Assembly (NCBI GenBank): GCA_045636025.1
Contig: JAZTWP010000001.1
Coordinates: forward strand, 1-64,000
DNA length: 64,000 nt
Direction of reading: 5' to 3'
Source: UBA1081 sp045636025
GTDB lineage: Bacteria; Bacillota; Clostridia; Oscillospirales; Acutalibacteraceae
In this document: piece after piece, positions 16,601-24,928 of the stretch
Layout of the letters: each line of letters begins with the position of its first letter
How positions within the stretch are numbered: the first letter of the stretch is position 1
Translations under genes and position numbers: made by a program
The notes under the pieces: model-generated
What the model was told of the DNA's origin: nothing
The model's database searches: none
The model's input: the letters and a program-made list of their open reading frames with translations, nothing else

Positions 16601-16749
16601 TCATCTGACGGAATATCATGAAGTCTGTCTGATGTAACAAATGCGGAAAAATCAACTTCATCAACCTTTTCAAAAATCATAGGTTCAATAAGATCTTTGA
16701 AACGCTCAATTTTTCCGATAAGTTTTGAAATTTGCGGATTGTTCAACAT
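13672..16749 (-). CDS. Alpha-mannosidase, glycoside hydrolase family 38
   Basis: The 1025-residue enzyme fits full-length GH38. It has an N-terminal beta domain, a catalytic domain with metal-binding GHSHMDTAWLW (~residue 255) and the nucleophile Asp in WLPDTFGYSAA (~372), YGFGDGGGGP, and the C-terminal beta-sandwich domains. No signal peptide is seen, so it acts in the cytoplasm on imported mannosides or glycan fragments. GAGGTGAT precedes the ATG. No transporter is adjacent. The family call is firm; the exact linkage preference is not. Confidence 0.93.
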   Translation of the reverse strand: MLNNPQISKLIGKIERFKDLIEPMIFEKVDEVDFSAFVTSDRLHDIPSDDNFTPVEKGFSWYGKDSYCWYKGKYTVPANLDGKDLFIKPHMQGYEALLFVNGRTMGTFATKIAYTGHGNHYCDMVKKNAVCGDELNIIIEYYGGHDNPGNHPCENITIKDYNFIYNGADICTKNTEIQEYYFDLLAVLQLAQALPDDNFMKGFAVNALYDVHKKVHYLLEDCDYETFIKGIRASASDLKKVLKMKSQDSAPFIGLIGHSHMDTAWLWHVGETEKKVTRTYANALALMEQYPEYMFVQSSACHSDMIRKNYPELFERIQDKVREGRYEPNGGVWVECDCNITSGESMIRQFLWGQRFTKKYFDYVSDCFWLPDTFGYSAAIPQIMKGCGINYFLTTKMSWNDTNDFPYETFNWVGLDGTSVLTHFNRTHLNPDVKSTIRETKDWIRQKSVSNKRFIAYGFGDGGGGPSFEMIENAKRIADLDGVGKSKHMTVSDFMKDLEATAVNPNTYKGELYLELHRGTLTNQHTIKRNNRKSEIALRELEILTVNEAVKNKTAASEEKIAPLYESLLINQFHDILPGTCIHRAHKESREQTHKLIKDANEQIKSIINKDDTDKITFINTLSFDRNDAIFTDYNGKIVDADCRQQLYTDLDGAEKLIISGITIPAFSSVTYSLKNGKPENVSAFTAENNTIETPLAKISFADNGTINSYIDKAANREIIGDGYNLNTFLMAEDVPNLWDNWDIDVDVQCKYNDASTLVSREIISTGAVAHIIRSEYRISQKSTIIQDMFIFADTKEIRFDTNIDWQDNHRLLKAAFDTNINEDFARHEIQFGNVKRPTTRNNSIEEAKFEVVNHKYTDLSETKYGVTILNDCKYGITVEGGNIRLSLHKGGTHPDRMGDHDGIHKCTYSLLPHSSGFNSKDVIRPSYELNMPVMSAQGTYEMLCPVTTDAENIIVEAIKPCEDAQKAFIVRLYEAEGTRTNTVLNFPNAVKCETTNMLEETIETLENMNVTFRPFEIKTIKVYY

Positions 16750-16780
16750 TTAAGTATCACCTCGTAATAAAACTGAATAA

Positions 16781-16809
16781 ATTATAATATAAATAATTAT
16801 AATTTGCAA
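16781..16809 (-). promoter_or_regulatory. Promoter of the alpha-mannosidase / MscS operon
   Basis: Minus strand TTGCAA (16804-16809), 17-bp spacer and TATAAT (16781-16786), about 30 bp before the start codon. Confidence 0.6.
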
Positions 16810-16827
16810 TCAATTACAAAAATAATG

Positions 16828-16855
16828 TTGAAATAATTATAAAAATATGTATAAT
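16828..16855 (+). promoter_or_regulatory. Promoter abutting the HAD phosphatase start
   Basis: TTGAAA (16828-16833), 16-bp spacer and TATAAT (16850-16855). Expected +1 falls on the ATG at 16862, so the mRNA would be leaderless. Confidence 0.55.
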
Positions 16856-16861
16856 TGAAGT

Positions 16862-17431
16862 ATGAATATTTATGATTTTGACAACACAATTTATGATGGT
16901 GAGAGCTTTTATGATTTCTTTATAGAATATATAAAGGTTAACCCTGCTTTCATCAGATACCTGCCAAAGGTAATTATTGCATTTGCCAAATATAAACTCG
17001 GAAAGGTGACTACCCAGCAAATGATGGATGACTATGCACCCATCATTAAAAAGTGTTATTGCGAATATGACAAATGGGAGGAGTTTACAAGCGAATTCTG
17101 GGATGGTCATATGGACAGAATAAAGAGTTTTTATAAACAGGTGCAGAAAGAGGATGATCTGATTCTTACAGCCTCTCCGGAGCTTACAATTAAAGAGATT
17201 GCGAAGCGTCTGGGGATAAAGAATATTGTCTGCTCAAAAATCGACAATGAAACAGGTCAGGTAACACGAATCTGTATGCGTCAGAACAAAATCAAAGCTC
17301 TTAAAGAGGATTTTGGTGATGTTGAGATTGATGATTTTTACACAGATTCCATTAAAAATGACGGTTTCTTTGCTGAATATGCAAAACGAGTGTTTCTTGT
17401 CAAAGGTGATAAGATAACACAGATAAAATAA
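16862..17431 (+). CDS. HAD-superfamily (subfamily IB) phosphatase
   Basis: The 189-residue protein has HAD motif I as YDFDNTIYDGES at the very N-terminus (catalytic Asp pair D5 and D7). A helical cap follows, then motif II LTASPE, a Lys region (RQNKIKALKEDFG) and motif III with IDDFYTDSIKND. The subfamily includes phosphoserine phosphatase-like enzymes; the substrate is unknown. There is no Shine-Dalgarno before the ATG and the TATAAT box ends 6 bp upstream, pointing to leaderless translation. It is a single gene ended by a strong hairpin. Confidence 0.85.
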   Translation: MNIYDFDNTIYDGESFYDFFIEYIKVNPAFIRYLPKVIIAFAKYKLGKVTTQQMMDDYAPIIKKCYCEYDKWEEFTSEFWDGHMDRIKSFYKQVQKEDDLILTASPELTIKEIAKRLGIKNIVCSKIDNETGQVTRICMRQNKIKALKEDFGDVEIDDFYTDSIKNDGFFAEYAKRVFLVKGDKITQIK

Positions 17432-17448
17432 CATTAAAAAATAATTAA

Positions 17449-17485
17449 ATGAGCTGTAAAGTTTGATGCTTTACAGCTCATTTTG
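17449..17485. terminator. Strong bidirectional-type terminator after the HAD gene
   Basis: A perfect 13-bp stem ATGAGCTGTAAAG/CTTTACAGCTCAT with a 7-nt loop and a following T-tract. Confidence 0.85.
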
Positions 17486-17573
17486 TGCATATTTGGTTTG
17501 AAAATTTATTTTACTTTACATGCAATATTCACTGATATGGTGTATAGTTGACGGCTTTACAGTGTGTAAAACC

Positions 17574-17665
17574 TGTTCAAAAATGTTCAAAAGTCTGAAG
17601 AAAATGTTTATAAATGTTCAAAAATGTGCATAAAACGTAAGGTGATAGACCTTTACTGTTCAAAA
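17574..17665. repeat. Four copies of TGTTCAAAA between convergent genes
   Basis: The nonamer occurs at 17574-17582, 17584-17592, 17615-17623 and 17657-17665. The stretch 17486-17715 lies between convergent genes and has no supported ORF. Confidence 0.5.
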
Positions 17666-17715
17666 GTTTTTGGATGTTATGTGTGTGATTAAAACACGCT
17701 TTATACAATGTCACC

Positions 17716-18330
17716 TTAATGTAAAATGTCACCTTTTTTGATCTTTTCAAATATTTCGACAATTTTGAACTTAATTCTGTATCGTCCGTCATCTGTTATT
17801 ATTTTAGTTTGAGTGTCTGAAAAAGTTAAATTAATATCTGAATTCTCAGTTGCTGCAGGCAGACAAATGGCAGGAAACATAATACACCACCAATTCTGGC
17901 CTTTTCCTTCTCCCAATACAATTTTTAGTGCAAGATAGTTGCCTGCTGGTAGTGTGATATTGTTGTCATAAACTCTTGTGTCAAAATATTCTGTTGTAAG
18001 CTCTGCAGTTGCTTCATAGGTTTCACCATTGATATTAATGACCTTTTTTGCAGTTGAAATCATATTGTCTATATTGGGGGTAATTTCAGCGATTGCGTTA
18101 TCAATGGTAACGCTTCCGTCAAAAATCGCTGCTCCTTCCTTAAGCACTGCATCACGCACTTTTAATTTGATGTCCTGATCTTTTGCTGAGTCTGAATTAG
18201 CAATTACGTGCAATCGTATTACATTGCTGCGTATTTCATTGCAGTTGTATGAAAATGCAGATAAATTAAATGTGATGAGAAATAATAAACCTGAAATTAT
18301 TCCGATAATCAGATGTGATGTTCTTTTCAT
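17716..18330 (-). CDS. spoIIR: Stage II sporulation protein R
   Basis: The 204-residue protein has an N-terminal signal/membrane segment and the SpoIIR core: RLHVIANSDSAKDQDIKLKVRDAVL (residues ~40-64), then LPAGNYLALKIVLGEGKGQNWWCIMFPAIC. In Bacillus subtilis SpoIIR is made in the forespore, secreted toward the mother cell, and triggers SpoIIGA to process pro-sigma-E. Its presence indicates an endospore programme. AAGGAG precedes the ATG. It lies 57 bp after ispE with a hairpin between, so it probably has its own forespore promoter, which I could not define. Confidence 0.92.
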   Translation of the reverse strand: MKRTSHLIIGIISGLLFLITFNLSAFSYNCNEIRSNVIRLHVIANSDSAKDQDIKLKVRDAVLKEGAAIFDGSVTIDNAIAEITPNIDNMISTAKKVININGETYEATAELTTEYFDTRVYDNNITLPAGNYLALKIVLGEGKGQNWWCIMFPAICLPAATENSDINLTFSDTQTKIITDDGRYRIKFKIVEIFEKIKKGDILH

Positions 18331-18348
18331 AAAATCTCCTTAAAAAAT

Positions 18349-18376
18349 ACCGTTCATTGGTTTAATAATGAACGGT
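18349..18376 (-). terminator. Terminator between ispE and spoIIR
   Basis: Minus-strand hairpin ACCGTTCAT/ATGAACGGT followed by ATTTTTT, just upstream of the spoIIR ribosome binding site. Confidence 0.7.
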
Positions 18377-18387
18377 AAAAACAGATT

Positions 18388-19263
18388 TTATTCAGTTATA
18401 AATTCAATACTTTTTTCTACAGGCTTTGTTATAAAAGTTTCGTTATATTTTTCTTTAAGATCTTTGTAACATACTTTAGCATCTTTCTCATTCTCGAAAA
18501 CAGAGAAAACTGCTGCACCGCTACCTGTCATCATTGCAAGTTTTGCGTTATTGTTACGCATGATTGCTTTGATTTTAACTCTGTCTGCAATTTCAACTAC
18601 TTGCTCAAAAACATTTGCGGCTTTTTTGCACATCTTATCAAGATCTTTCTGTGTAGCGGCAAAAACGAAACCTTCATTGTCAGGATGTCTTATCCATTCT
18701 GCGGCGTCATAATTTGCATAAGCCTCCTGAGTTGATACTCCCTGGTTAGGTTTTGAAACAAGAATATGACATTCCGGTAAAGAGGGAAGCGGTGCCATTA
18801 CTTCACCTATATTCATACAAAGTTTTGTACCGCCTGATATGCAGAAAGGTACGTCTGCACCTACTTTAGTGCCTATACTACATAATGCTTCTTCGCATAG
18901 GTTTGTGTTCAGAAGATAATCAAGAGCTTTTATTACTGCTGCAGCGTCTGCGCTTCCGCCGGCCATTCCGGCTTGTGACGGTATATTCTTTTCAATGTGA
19001 ATTTTAACGCCGGTTGTAGCATCATTTATATATTCAAGAAAACGTACTGCAGCTTTCCAGGCAGTATTTTTATTATCAATCGGCATTGTTTTGTCAGTAC
19101 AGGATAATTCTATTTTTCCTGTACCTGTTGTTTCAACCGTAACAACATCATAGATGCCGACAGATTGCATAACTGTAAAAATACTGTGATACCCGTTTTC
19201 AAGTATAGCTGTAAGGTCAAGTAAAAGGTTGATTTTTGCAGCGGCTTTAACTGAAATTTTCAT
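18388..19263 (-). CDS. ispE: 4-diphosphocytidyl-2-C-methyl-D-erythritol kinase
   Basis: The 291-residue GHMP kinase has AAAKINLLLDL at the start, the phosphate-binding loop PSQAGMAGGSADAAAV (~residues 88-103) and a C-terminal MTGSGAAVFSVF motif. It phosphorylates CDP-methylerythritol in the MEP isoprenoid pathway. I chose the ATG at 19263 (MKISVKAAAKIN) because it begins the domain and AAGGA lies 11 bases upstream; a 25-residue longer start has an atypical Lys/Asn-rich extension. Confidence 0.94.
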   Translation of the reverse strand: MKISVKAAAKINLLLDLTAILENGYHSIFTVMQSVGIYDVVTVETTGTGKIELSCTDKTMPIDNKNTAWKAAVRFLEYINDATTGVKIHIEKNIPSQAGMAGGSADAAAVIKALDYLLNTNLCEEALCSIGTKVGADVPFCISGGTKLCMNIGEVMAPLPSLPECHILVSKPNQGVSTQEAYANYDAAEWIRHPDNEGFVFAATQKDLDKMCKKAANVFEQVVEIADRVKIKAIMRNNNAKLAMMTGSGAAVFSVFENEKDAKVCYKDLKEKYNETFITKPVEKSIEFITE

Positions 19264-19389
19264 TGCAGTTTCCATCCTTAGATAATTATTTATATTTATT
19301 GTATATTGTTTTTTATTTTTTTTCAATATTTTTTTCATAAATTATTGTAAACAGCAGAACTTTATGTTAACATATAGCAGGTGAATTTT

Positions 19390-20205
19390 ATGGAAAATTT
19401 TAAGAATATTATTGATACGCACGCACATACTGATAACTCTTTTGACGGGAATCATTCTCCTGTTTATATGTGTGAGGCAGCTTGCAACAAAGGATTAAAG
19501 GCTCTTGCATTTACTGATCATTGCGAAGTGGATGCATTCAATGCTGATGGTGAGCGAAATGTAAGACAAGCGTTTTTTGAAATTGCAAAAGCTAAAAGTG
19601 CTTTTACAGGTAAACTTCTAGTGCTTAACGGTATTGAGCTCGGTCAGCCTGCTTATGATATTGAAACAGCAGAAAAAATTCTTGCTTCCCAGAAGTTTGA
19701 TGTCGTAATTGGCTCTGTTCACAATCTCAGAAACAGACAGGACTTCTATTATATTGAAGATTTTACAGGAATTGATATAAAATCAACTCTTGAAGAATAT
19801 TTTAATGAGCTTCTGATTATGCTTGAATGGGGTAACTTTGATATTCTTGCGCATCTTACATATCCTTTCAGATATCTCTACTCAAGAAATAATATCAGGG
19901 TTGATATCAATGGCTATAAAACTCTTGTTGATCAGATACTCAGTCTTGCTGCTGAGAAGAACATTTCTCTTGAAATAAATGCAGCAGGTCTCAGACAGCC
20001 TATAAACAGACTTTCTCCTGAGTTTGATACTGTAAAGAGATTCAAAGAACTTGGCGGCAAATATGTTTCTGTCGGCTCAGATGCTCATTTTGCTCAGCAC
20101 ATAGCTGTCGGCATCAAAGATGCAATGAAGGTTGCAAAGGAAGCTGGATTTGATTGCGTAACACTTTTCCAGAAGAGACAGCCTGTTGAAATTCCTATTT
20201 TATAA
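19390..20205 (+). CDS. PHP-domain phosphatase, histidinol-phosphatase (HisJ/HisK) type
   Basis: The 271-residue PHP protein has IDTHAHTDNSFDG at the N-terminus, then FTDHCEVD, GSVHNLR, LAHLTYPFRY and VGSDAHF, the metal-binding His/Asp motifs of polymerase-and-histidinol-phosphatase enzymes. HisJ-type members dephosphorylate histidinol phosphate in histidine synthesis, but no other his gene is present, so the substrate is inferred from family only. The ATG at 19390 with AGGTGA 6 bases before is preferred over a GTG at 19381. murC begins 16 bp downstream. Confidence 0.85.
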   Translation: MENFKNIIDTHAHTDNSFDGNHSPVYMCEAACNKGLKALAFTDHCEVDAFNADGERNVRQAFFEIAKAKSAFTGKLLVLNGIELGQPAYDIETAEKILASQKFDVVIGSVHNLRNRQDFYYIEDFTGIDIKSTLEEYFNELLIMLEWGNFDILAHLTYPFRYLYSRNNIRVDINGYKTLVDQILSLAAEKNISLEINAAGLRQPINRLSPEFDTVKRFKELGGKYVSVGSDAHFAQHIAVGIKDAMKVAKEAGFDCVTLFQKRQPVEIPIL

Positions 20206-20221
20206 TGGAGATGAACTATTT

Positions 20222-21592
20222 TTGTTTGAAGCTGATAAATATTTAGATAAAGTTAAACGTATTCATTTTATCGGTATCGGCGGCTCAGGTATGTGTCCTC
20301 TTGCTGAAATTCTTCATTCCAAGGGATATGTTCTTTCAGGGTCAGATAATAATGAAACCGATACACTTGCAAGAATCAGAAATCTCGGCATTGATGTAAA
20401 ACTCGGTCAGTGTGCAGAGAATATTGATGGCGCAGAAATGATTGTATATACAGCAGCTATCATGAGTGATAACCCTGAACTTATTGCTGCCAAGAATAGC
20501 GGTATTCCTACTTTTGAGCGTTCCAAACTTCTTGGTGCTGTATCACGCAAGTTCGGTAAATGTGTTGGTATTGCAGGTACACATGGTAAAACAACAACAA
20601 CATCAATGCTCACTCAGGTGCTTATAAATGCAGGTGCAGATCCGTCTGCTGTTATCGGTGGAAGATTGCCTATGACCGGAACAAACGGTATCAACGGCAA
20701 TTCAGAGCTGTTTGTTTGTGAAGCTTGTGAATATTCAAATACATTCCTTGAGCTTTCTCCTTCTTGCAGTGTTATTCTTAATATTGATGAAGACCATATG
20801 GAATTCTTCAAAACTATGGATAACCTGAAGGAATCTTTCAGAAAATTCTGCAATCTCAGCAAAACAGTTATTTATAATGGTGATGACAAGCATACAAATA
20901 ATGTTGTTGAGATGCTTGAAGAGAAAGAACTTGTTTCTTTTGGCATTGGCAAATCAAATGATTGGTATGCCGATGATATAATTATGAATAAAGGTGCATA
21001 TCCTGAATTTGATATTTATTTCAAGGGTGTCAGACAGGGCAGAGCTGTTCTCAATGTGCCCGGCAATCATAATGTTCTCAATTCACTTGCTGCAGTTGCT
21101 TCTGCAGTATATTCAGGTGTAGCTGCAGAAACAGCAATAAGTCTTCTTTCTGATTTTACCGGTGCAGGCAGACGTTTTGAGAAACTTGCAGAAGTGAACG
21201 GAATAGATATTGTTGATGACTATGCTCATCATCCTGCAGAGCTTAAAGTGACGCTTGAAGCTGCAAAGCGAATGGAATACAAAAAAGTTATTGCTGTTTT
21301 TCAACCTTTCACATATTCCAGAACAGCAATGCTTCTCGATGATTTTGCTGATGTTCTCAAAATTGCAGACAAGGTTGTTATGACGGAAATTATGGGTTCA
21401 CGTGAGAAAAACACCTATAATATTTACACTAAAGATCTTGCTGATAAAATACCCGGCAGTGAATGGTATAATACATTTGAAGAAGTTGCTGCAAGAGCAT
21501 ATGAACTTGCTGAAGATGGGGATATGATTATTACTCTCGGTTGCGGTGATGTTTATAAAATTGCAAAAATGATAATTAAAAACAATTCATAA
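20222..21592 (+). CDS. murC: UDP-N-acetylmuramate--L-alanine ligase
   Basis: The 456-residue ligase shows the Rossmann-type IHFIGIGGSGMCPLAEIL, the ATP loop GTHGKTTTTSM (~residue 118), CEACEYSNTFLELSPSCSVILNIDEDHMEFF and DDYAHHPAELK. It adds L-Ala to UDP-MurNAc, the first step of the peptidoglycan peptide stem. The start is taken as TTG at 20222, with GGAG about 11 bases upstream; an upstream TTG at 20186 would overlap the PHP gene by 20 bp and lengthen the usual N-terminus. A hairpin terminator follows. Confidence 0.93.
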   Translation: MFEADKYLDKVKRIHFIGIGGSGMCPLAEILHSKGYVLSGSDNNETDTLARIRNLGIDVKLGQCAENIDGAEMIVYTAAIMSDNPELIAAKNSGIPTFERSKLLGAVSRKFGKCVGIAGTHGKTTTTSMLTQVLINAGADPSAVIGGRLPMTGTNGINGNSELFVCEACEYSNTFLELSPSCSVILNIDEDHMEFFKTMDNLKESFRKFCNLSKTVIYNGDDKHTNNVVEMLEEKELVSFGIGKSNDWYADDIIMNKGAYPEFDIYFKGVRQGRAVLNVPGNHNVLNSLAAVASAVYSGVAAETAISLLSDFTGAGRRFEKLAEVNGIDIVDDYAHHPAELKVTLEAAKRMEYKKVIAVFQPFTYSRTAMLLDDFADVLKIADKVVMTEIMGSREKNTYNIYTKDLADKIPGSEWYNTFEEVAARAYELAEDGDMIITLGCGDVYKIAKMIIKNNS

Positions 21593-21597
21593 TATAA

Positions 21598-21632
21598 ATG
21601 GTCGATGAGATAACCTCACCGACCATTTTTTT
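21598..21632. terminator. Bidirectional terminator between murC and the sensor kinase
   Basis: ATGGTCG..TGAG pairs with CTCA..CGACCAT and a T-run follows. It overlaps the 3' end of the convergent kinase gene. Confidence 0.8.
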
Positions 21633-24177
21633 ATTCTGATTCTGTTGGCAATATAACTTTCGCTTTGAATAAATCTCCGTCAATACTCAGTTCAAGATTG
21701 CCGTTTTGTAAAATACACAGATCTTTAGCAATTGATAAGCCAAGACCGTTGCCGTCTTTGCTTCTTGATTTGTCACCGCGAACAAATCTTTCTGTCAACT
21801 CTTCAGGCGAGATATTCAACGGTTCGCTTGATATGTTCTTAATTTCAAAAACACTGTAGCCATTCTCTCTGTAAACGGAAATATATATTCTTGTGCCTGT
21901 AGCAGAATATTTTTTTGCATTACTGAGAAGGTTTGAAAGAATTCTGTATGTTTTTGAACCGTCTGCAAATACAGAGGGTGCTGTCTCGGGTTCATTGAAA
22001 ATAATTTCATTACCGTTTTTCTCAATTTCAGGTGAAAATTCTGCAATAACCTGAATTGCGAGTTCTGATAAATTGAGCATACTTGCATTTATTGTAACAT
22101 TTCCTGATGAAACCTTTGACGCTTCAATCAGGTCTTCAATAAGTCTTTTTAGCTTGATTGACTGATTGTGAATGACACCGATATATTTTTTTGCTGTTTC
22201 GTCTTCTATGTTGCAATTGTTAAGCAGGTCTGAATATGATATCAGAGATGTCAGAGGAGTTTTGAGGTCGTGTGAAACATTAGTGATAAGCTCTGTTTTC
22301 ATCTGTTCATCACGCACAGCTTTCTCTATTGCTTCATCAAGAGCATCTTTTGTATTTGTCAGATTTGATGCAAGAATATTGAGAGATTCGGGAATGTTTT
22401 TGCTGTTGAAGGTTACAGATTCATGTCTGCATGATGCATCAATGATTTTATCAAGATTGATGAAGTATTCTGACAGCAGAATAATGCATACGCAGTTGAA
22501 TGCTATAAACAAAACAACCGCTATAATGGTCAGCATCGGTTCATACATATGCATAGTTAATATATAGATGCTCAGTGCAAGTATTGAATTTATCGAGAAA
22601 TAACCTGCAGTAAGCCATATTATTGATTTCTGCATTTTTTTAGGTTTATATCTGAATACAGAGAAAGATTTTTTAAGTCCTGAAAGAATTCTTCTGTGCA
22701 TTCTTTTTATAGCTGAAACAACTTTTCTTATCAGCATATTTGCAGTATATTTTTGTCCTGATTTGATTGTTCTGACTGTAGAAGAAAACCATTCTGTGAA
22801 AATCAGAAAGACAATTGTGAAGTATGCCGCAATAGAAGTGGGACCATAAATATAATATAGTTTATTGTATGCTTCAGAAGTACTTTCAAGTGCAAGTATT
22901 GAAATAAAAATGCCTATATATGTCAGAAATGCTATGCTGCCGAGTGATATGAGCATATGAATATCTGAAGGTAATTTATCTATGAATGCAAATGTGCAAT
23001 GATCTACATTATTTTTATGTCCGCAGAGACACAGTAATACTACAAAGAAAACGAGTGACAATAAAAGTGAAGCTGCTGCATATGTTATTGTTTCTGTTGC
23101 AGGATTATCAAGCATATTCATATATGCGGAATACATAAATGAATATGTATCTTTTGTGTTGTAAAGTAAATCTTCGTCAATATAAACGTATATTCTGCAG
23201 CCTTTTATGTCTGACAATGCATCTGTAGCTACATTTTTCATTCTTTCAGACAATGCTGAATGTCTGAATCCTGATTCATCAAGGCATAAATAAACAGGTG
23301 ATGAAGAATAACTGTTTATAAATTTGGTTTCAGTTGCATTCTCTTCGTTTGTCAGATGATTTCCTGCGTCATCAATTATGAAATATTTGAGAACTTTAAG
23401 ATTTTCAAGCACATCTACAGAATTATAATAATGACTCTCAGCATTACTGACTTCTGTGCTGTTGATATCTAAGTACTGCGAAAGGAATAGTGTTTTTATT
23501 TCATTTTTGCCAAGATTATAACCATCAGTATTAGAGAAATTGATTATGCAATAACCATAATTTGGGCTTATGTATAATGTGTATGAATAATGAAATTCAG
23601 TTTCTGTGAATGCTGATTGTCTGACAAGTATGGAATAGTCAAGAAATTCAAGTCCCTCACAACTTTCAAGAACTTTTTTTGCAGTTTCAACATTTCTAGG
23701 AATCGGATTACCGTTTTTATCAGTAAGTGGTTCACTGTTTGTTTGTGCTGTTGCAGGTTCAGGAATATCAACCGCATCTGCAGTATATTCATAATTGAAG
23801 TATGATTCATCATAATTTTCTACTGCATACTTCAGCTCATTTTTGATTATTTCGGCCTTTTTATTCAGATAAATATCAACAACTTCATCTACTACAGCAT
23901 CTTTATTTGCTTCAAAAACATTTGCGACTGTATCTACATTTCCGATTGATATTTCTCTTAAGTGATACAAATCTGTAGTAAGCTTTGTATTGAATCCCTG
24001 TGATGAATAGAATTCAGGAATTGTATTTCCGAAATATTCTTCAAAACCATATATTTCTGATGCCATAATTACTGTTGCTGTATTGAAAATAAAGCAGAAA
24101 AAGAATATGGCAGAGAAGAGAAGGCATAGCGCTTTTGTTAATAATGAATATTTATATTTTGTCAATTTTGTAGCCAA
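21631..24177 (-). CDS. Membrane sensor histidine kinase with large extracellular domain
   Basis: The 848-residue kinase has one N-terminal membrane helix (~12-35) and an extracytoplasmic region of about 320 residues that matches no domain I know. A block of several helices (~365-560) follows, then HisKA with phospho-acceptor His in NVSHDLKTPLTSL (~635) and HATPase_c with NGLGLSIAKDL (~811). It autophosphorylates on a signal and passes phosphate to the adjacent OmpR-type regulator. It overlaps the regulator gene by 26 bp with a TTG start preceded by AAGGTGG, so the two are translationally coupled. The signal is unknown. Confidence 0.9.
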   Translation of the reverse strand: MATKLTKYKYSLLTKALCLLFSAIFFFCFIFNTATVIMASEIYGFEEYFGNTIPEFYSSQGFNTKLTTDLYHLREISIGNVDTVANVFEANKDAVVDEVVDIYLNKKAEIIKNELKYAVENYDESYFNYEYTADAVDIPEPATAQTNSEPLTDKNGNPIPRNVETAKKVLESCEGLEFLDYSILVRQSAFTETEFHYSYTLYISPNYGYCIINFSNTDGYNLGKNEIKTLFLSQYLDINSTEVSNAESHYYNSVDVLENLKVLKYFIIDDAGNHLTNEENATETKFINSYSSSPVYLCLDESGFRHSALSERMKNVATDALSDIKGCRIYVYIDEDLLYNTKDTYSFMYSAYMNMLDNPATETITYAAASLLLSLVFFVVLLCLCGHKNNVDHCTFAFIDKLPSDIHMLISLGSIAFLTYIGIFISILALESTSEAYNKLYYIYGPTSIAAYFTIVFLIFTEWFSSTVRTIKSGQKYTANMLIRKVVSAIKRMHRRILSGLKKSFSVFRYKPKKMQKSIIWLTAGYFSINSILALSIYILTMHMYEPMLTIIAVVLFIAFNCVCIILLSEYFINLDKIIDASCRHESVTFNSKNIPESLNILASNLTNTKDALDEAIEKAVRDEQMKTELITNVSHDLKTPLTSLISYSDLLNNCNIEDETAKKYIGVIHNQSIKLKRLIEDLIEASKVSSGNVTINASMLNLSELAIQVIAEFSPEIEKNGNEIIFNEPETAPSVFADGSKTYRILSNLLSNAKKYSATGTRIYISVYRENGYSVFEIKNISSEPLNISPEELTERFVRGDKSRSKDGNGLGLSIAKDLCILQNGNLELSIDGDLFKAKVILPTESE

Positions 24178-24841
24178 GGCCCCACACCACCTTCAGATAT
24201 TTCGGTTCTTTTGGGTTTATTTCTATTTTTTCTCTGATGTTTCTTATATGTACTGTTACCGTTTTTTCGGTATGAAAAGCAACTTCATTCCATACGGTTT
24301 CATAAATCTGTGTGCTGGACAAAACCTTTCCCATATTTAGCATCAGATATTCAAGAATATTGAATTCCCTTGCTGTAAGTTTAACTTCGTCACCGTCAAC
24401 GGTCACTATTTTACTGTCACGGTTCAATTCAAGACCGCCTGTGACCAAACTGTTTGCACTTTTCTGCATACTTCCCAGAGTGCTGTATCTTCTTATCTGA
24501 GATTTTACTCTTGCAACAAGTTCAAGAGGATTGAAAGGTTTTGTGACATAATCATCAGCACCGAAACTCAGACCTGTGATTTTGTCTGTATCTTCACTTT
24601 TTGCGGATAACAGAATAATAGGGAAGTTGTATTTTTCTCTTATAATGATTGTAGTTTTAAGACCATCAAGTCTCGGCATCATTATATCAAGAATGAGACA
24701 GTGTATCTCATTGTTTTTAATTATTTCAAGAGCTTCAACACCGTCTTTTGCAGTCAGTATTTCATATCCCTCATTTTTCAGATATATACAGACAGATTCA
24801 AGAATTGCTTCATCATCGTCACATACAAGAATTTTATACAT
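24152..24841 (-). CDS. OmpR/PhoB-family response regulator
   Basis: The 229-residue regulator has a receiver domain with acidic pocket CDDDE, phospho-acceptor Asp52 in LILDIMMPRLDG, conserved S/K positions (LLSAKSED, VTKPFNP), and a winged-helix domain with LTAREFNILEYLM and FHTEKTVTVHIRNIREKIE. It pairs with the sensor kinase directly downstream. The ATG at 24841 has GGAGGG 5-6 bases upstream. Confidence 0.94.
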   Translation of the reverse strand: MYKILVCDDDEAILESVCIYLKNEGYEILTAKDGVEALEIIKNNEIHCLILDIMMPRLDGLKTTIIIREKYNFPIILLSAKSEDTDKITGLSFGADDYVTKPFNPLELVARVKSQIRRYSTLGSMQKSANSLVTGGLELNRDSKIVTVDGDEVKLTAREFNILEYLMLNMGKVLSSTQIYETVWNEVAFHTEKTVTVHIRNIREKIEINPKEPKYLKVVWGLGYKIDKI

Positions 24842-24851
24842 AATACCCTCC

Positions 24852-24886
24852 AAAATAAAGACCGTGATTTTATGATATCACGGTCT
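24852..24886 (-). terminator. Terminator between mtaB and the response regulator
   Basis: Minus-strand stem GACCGTGAT/ATCACGGTC (24860-24868 and 24877-24885) followed by TTTATTTT, directly before the regulator ribosome binding site. Confidence 0.7.
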
Positions 24887-24928
24887 TCTAAATCTGCGGT
24901 AATGAAAATATTAAGAAAAAGTAAAGAA

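Noticed and set aside
17577..17792. 71-codon minus-strand frame in the convergent spacer
   Set aside because: Overlaps the spoIIR 3' end, has no ribosome binding site, and covers the repeat cluster.
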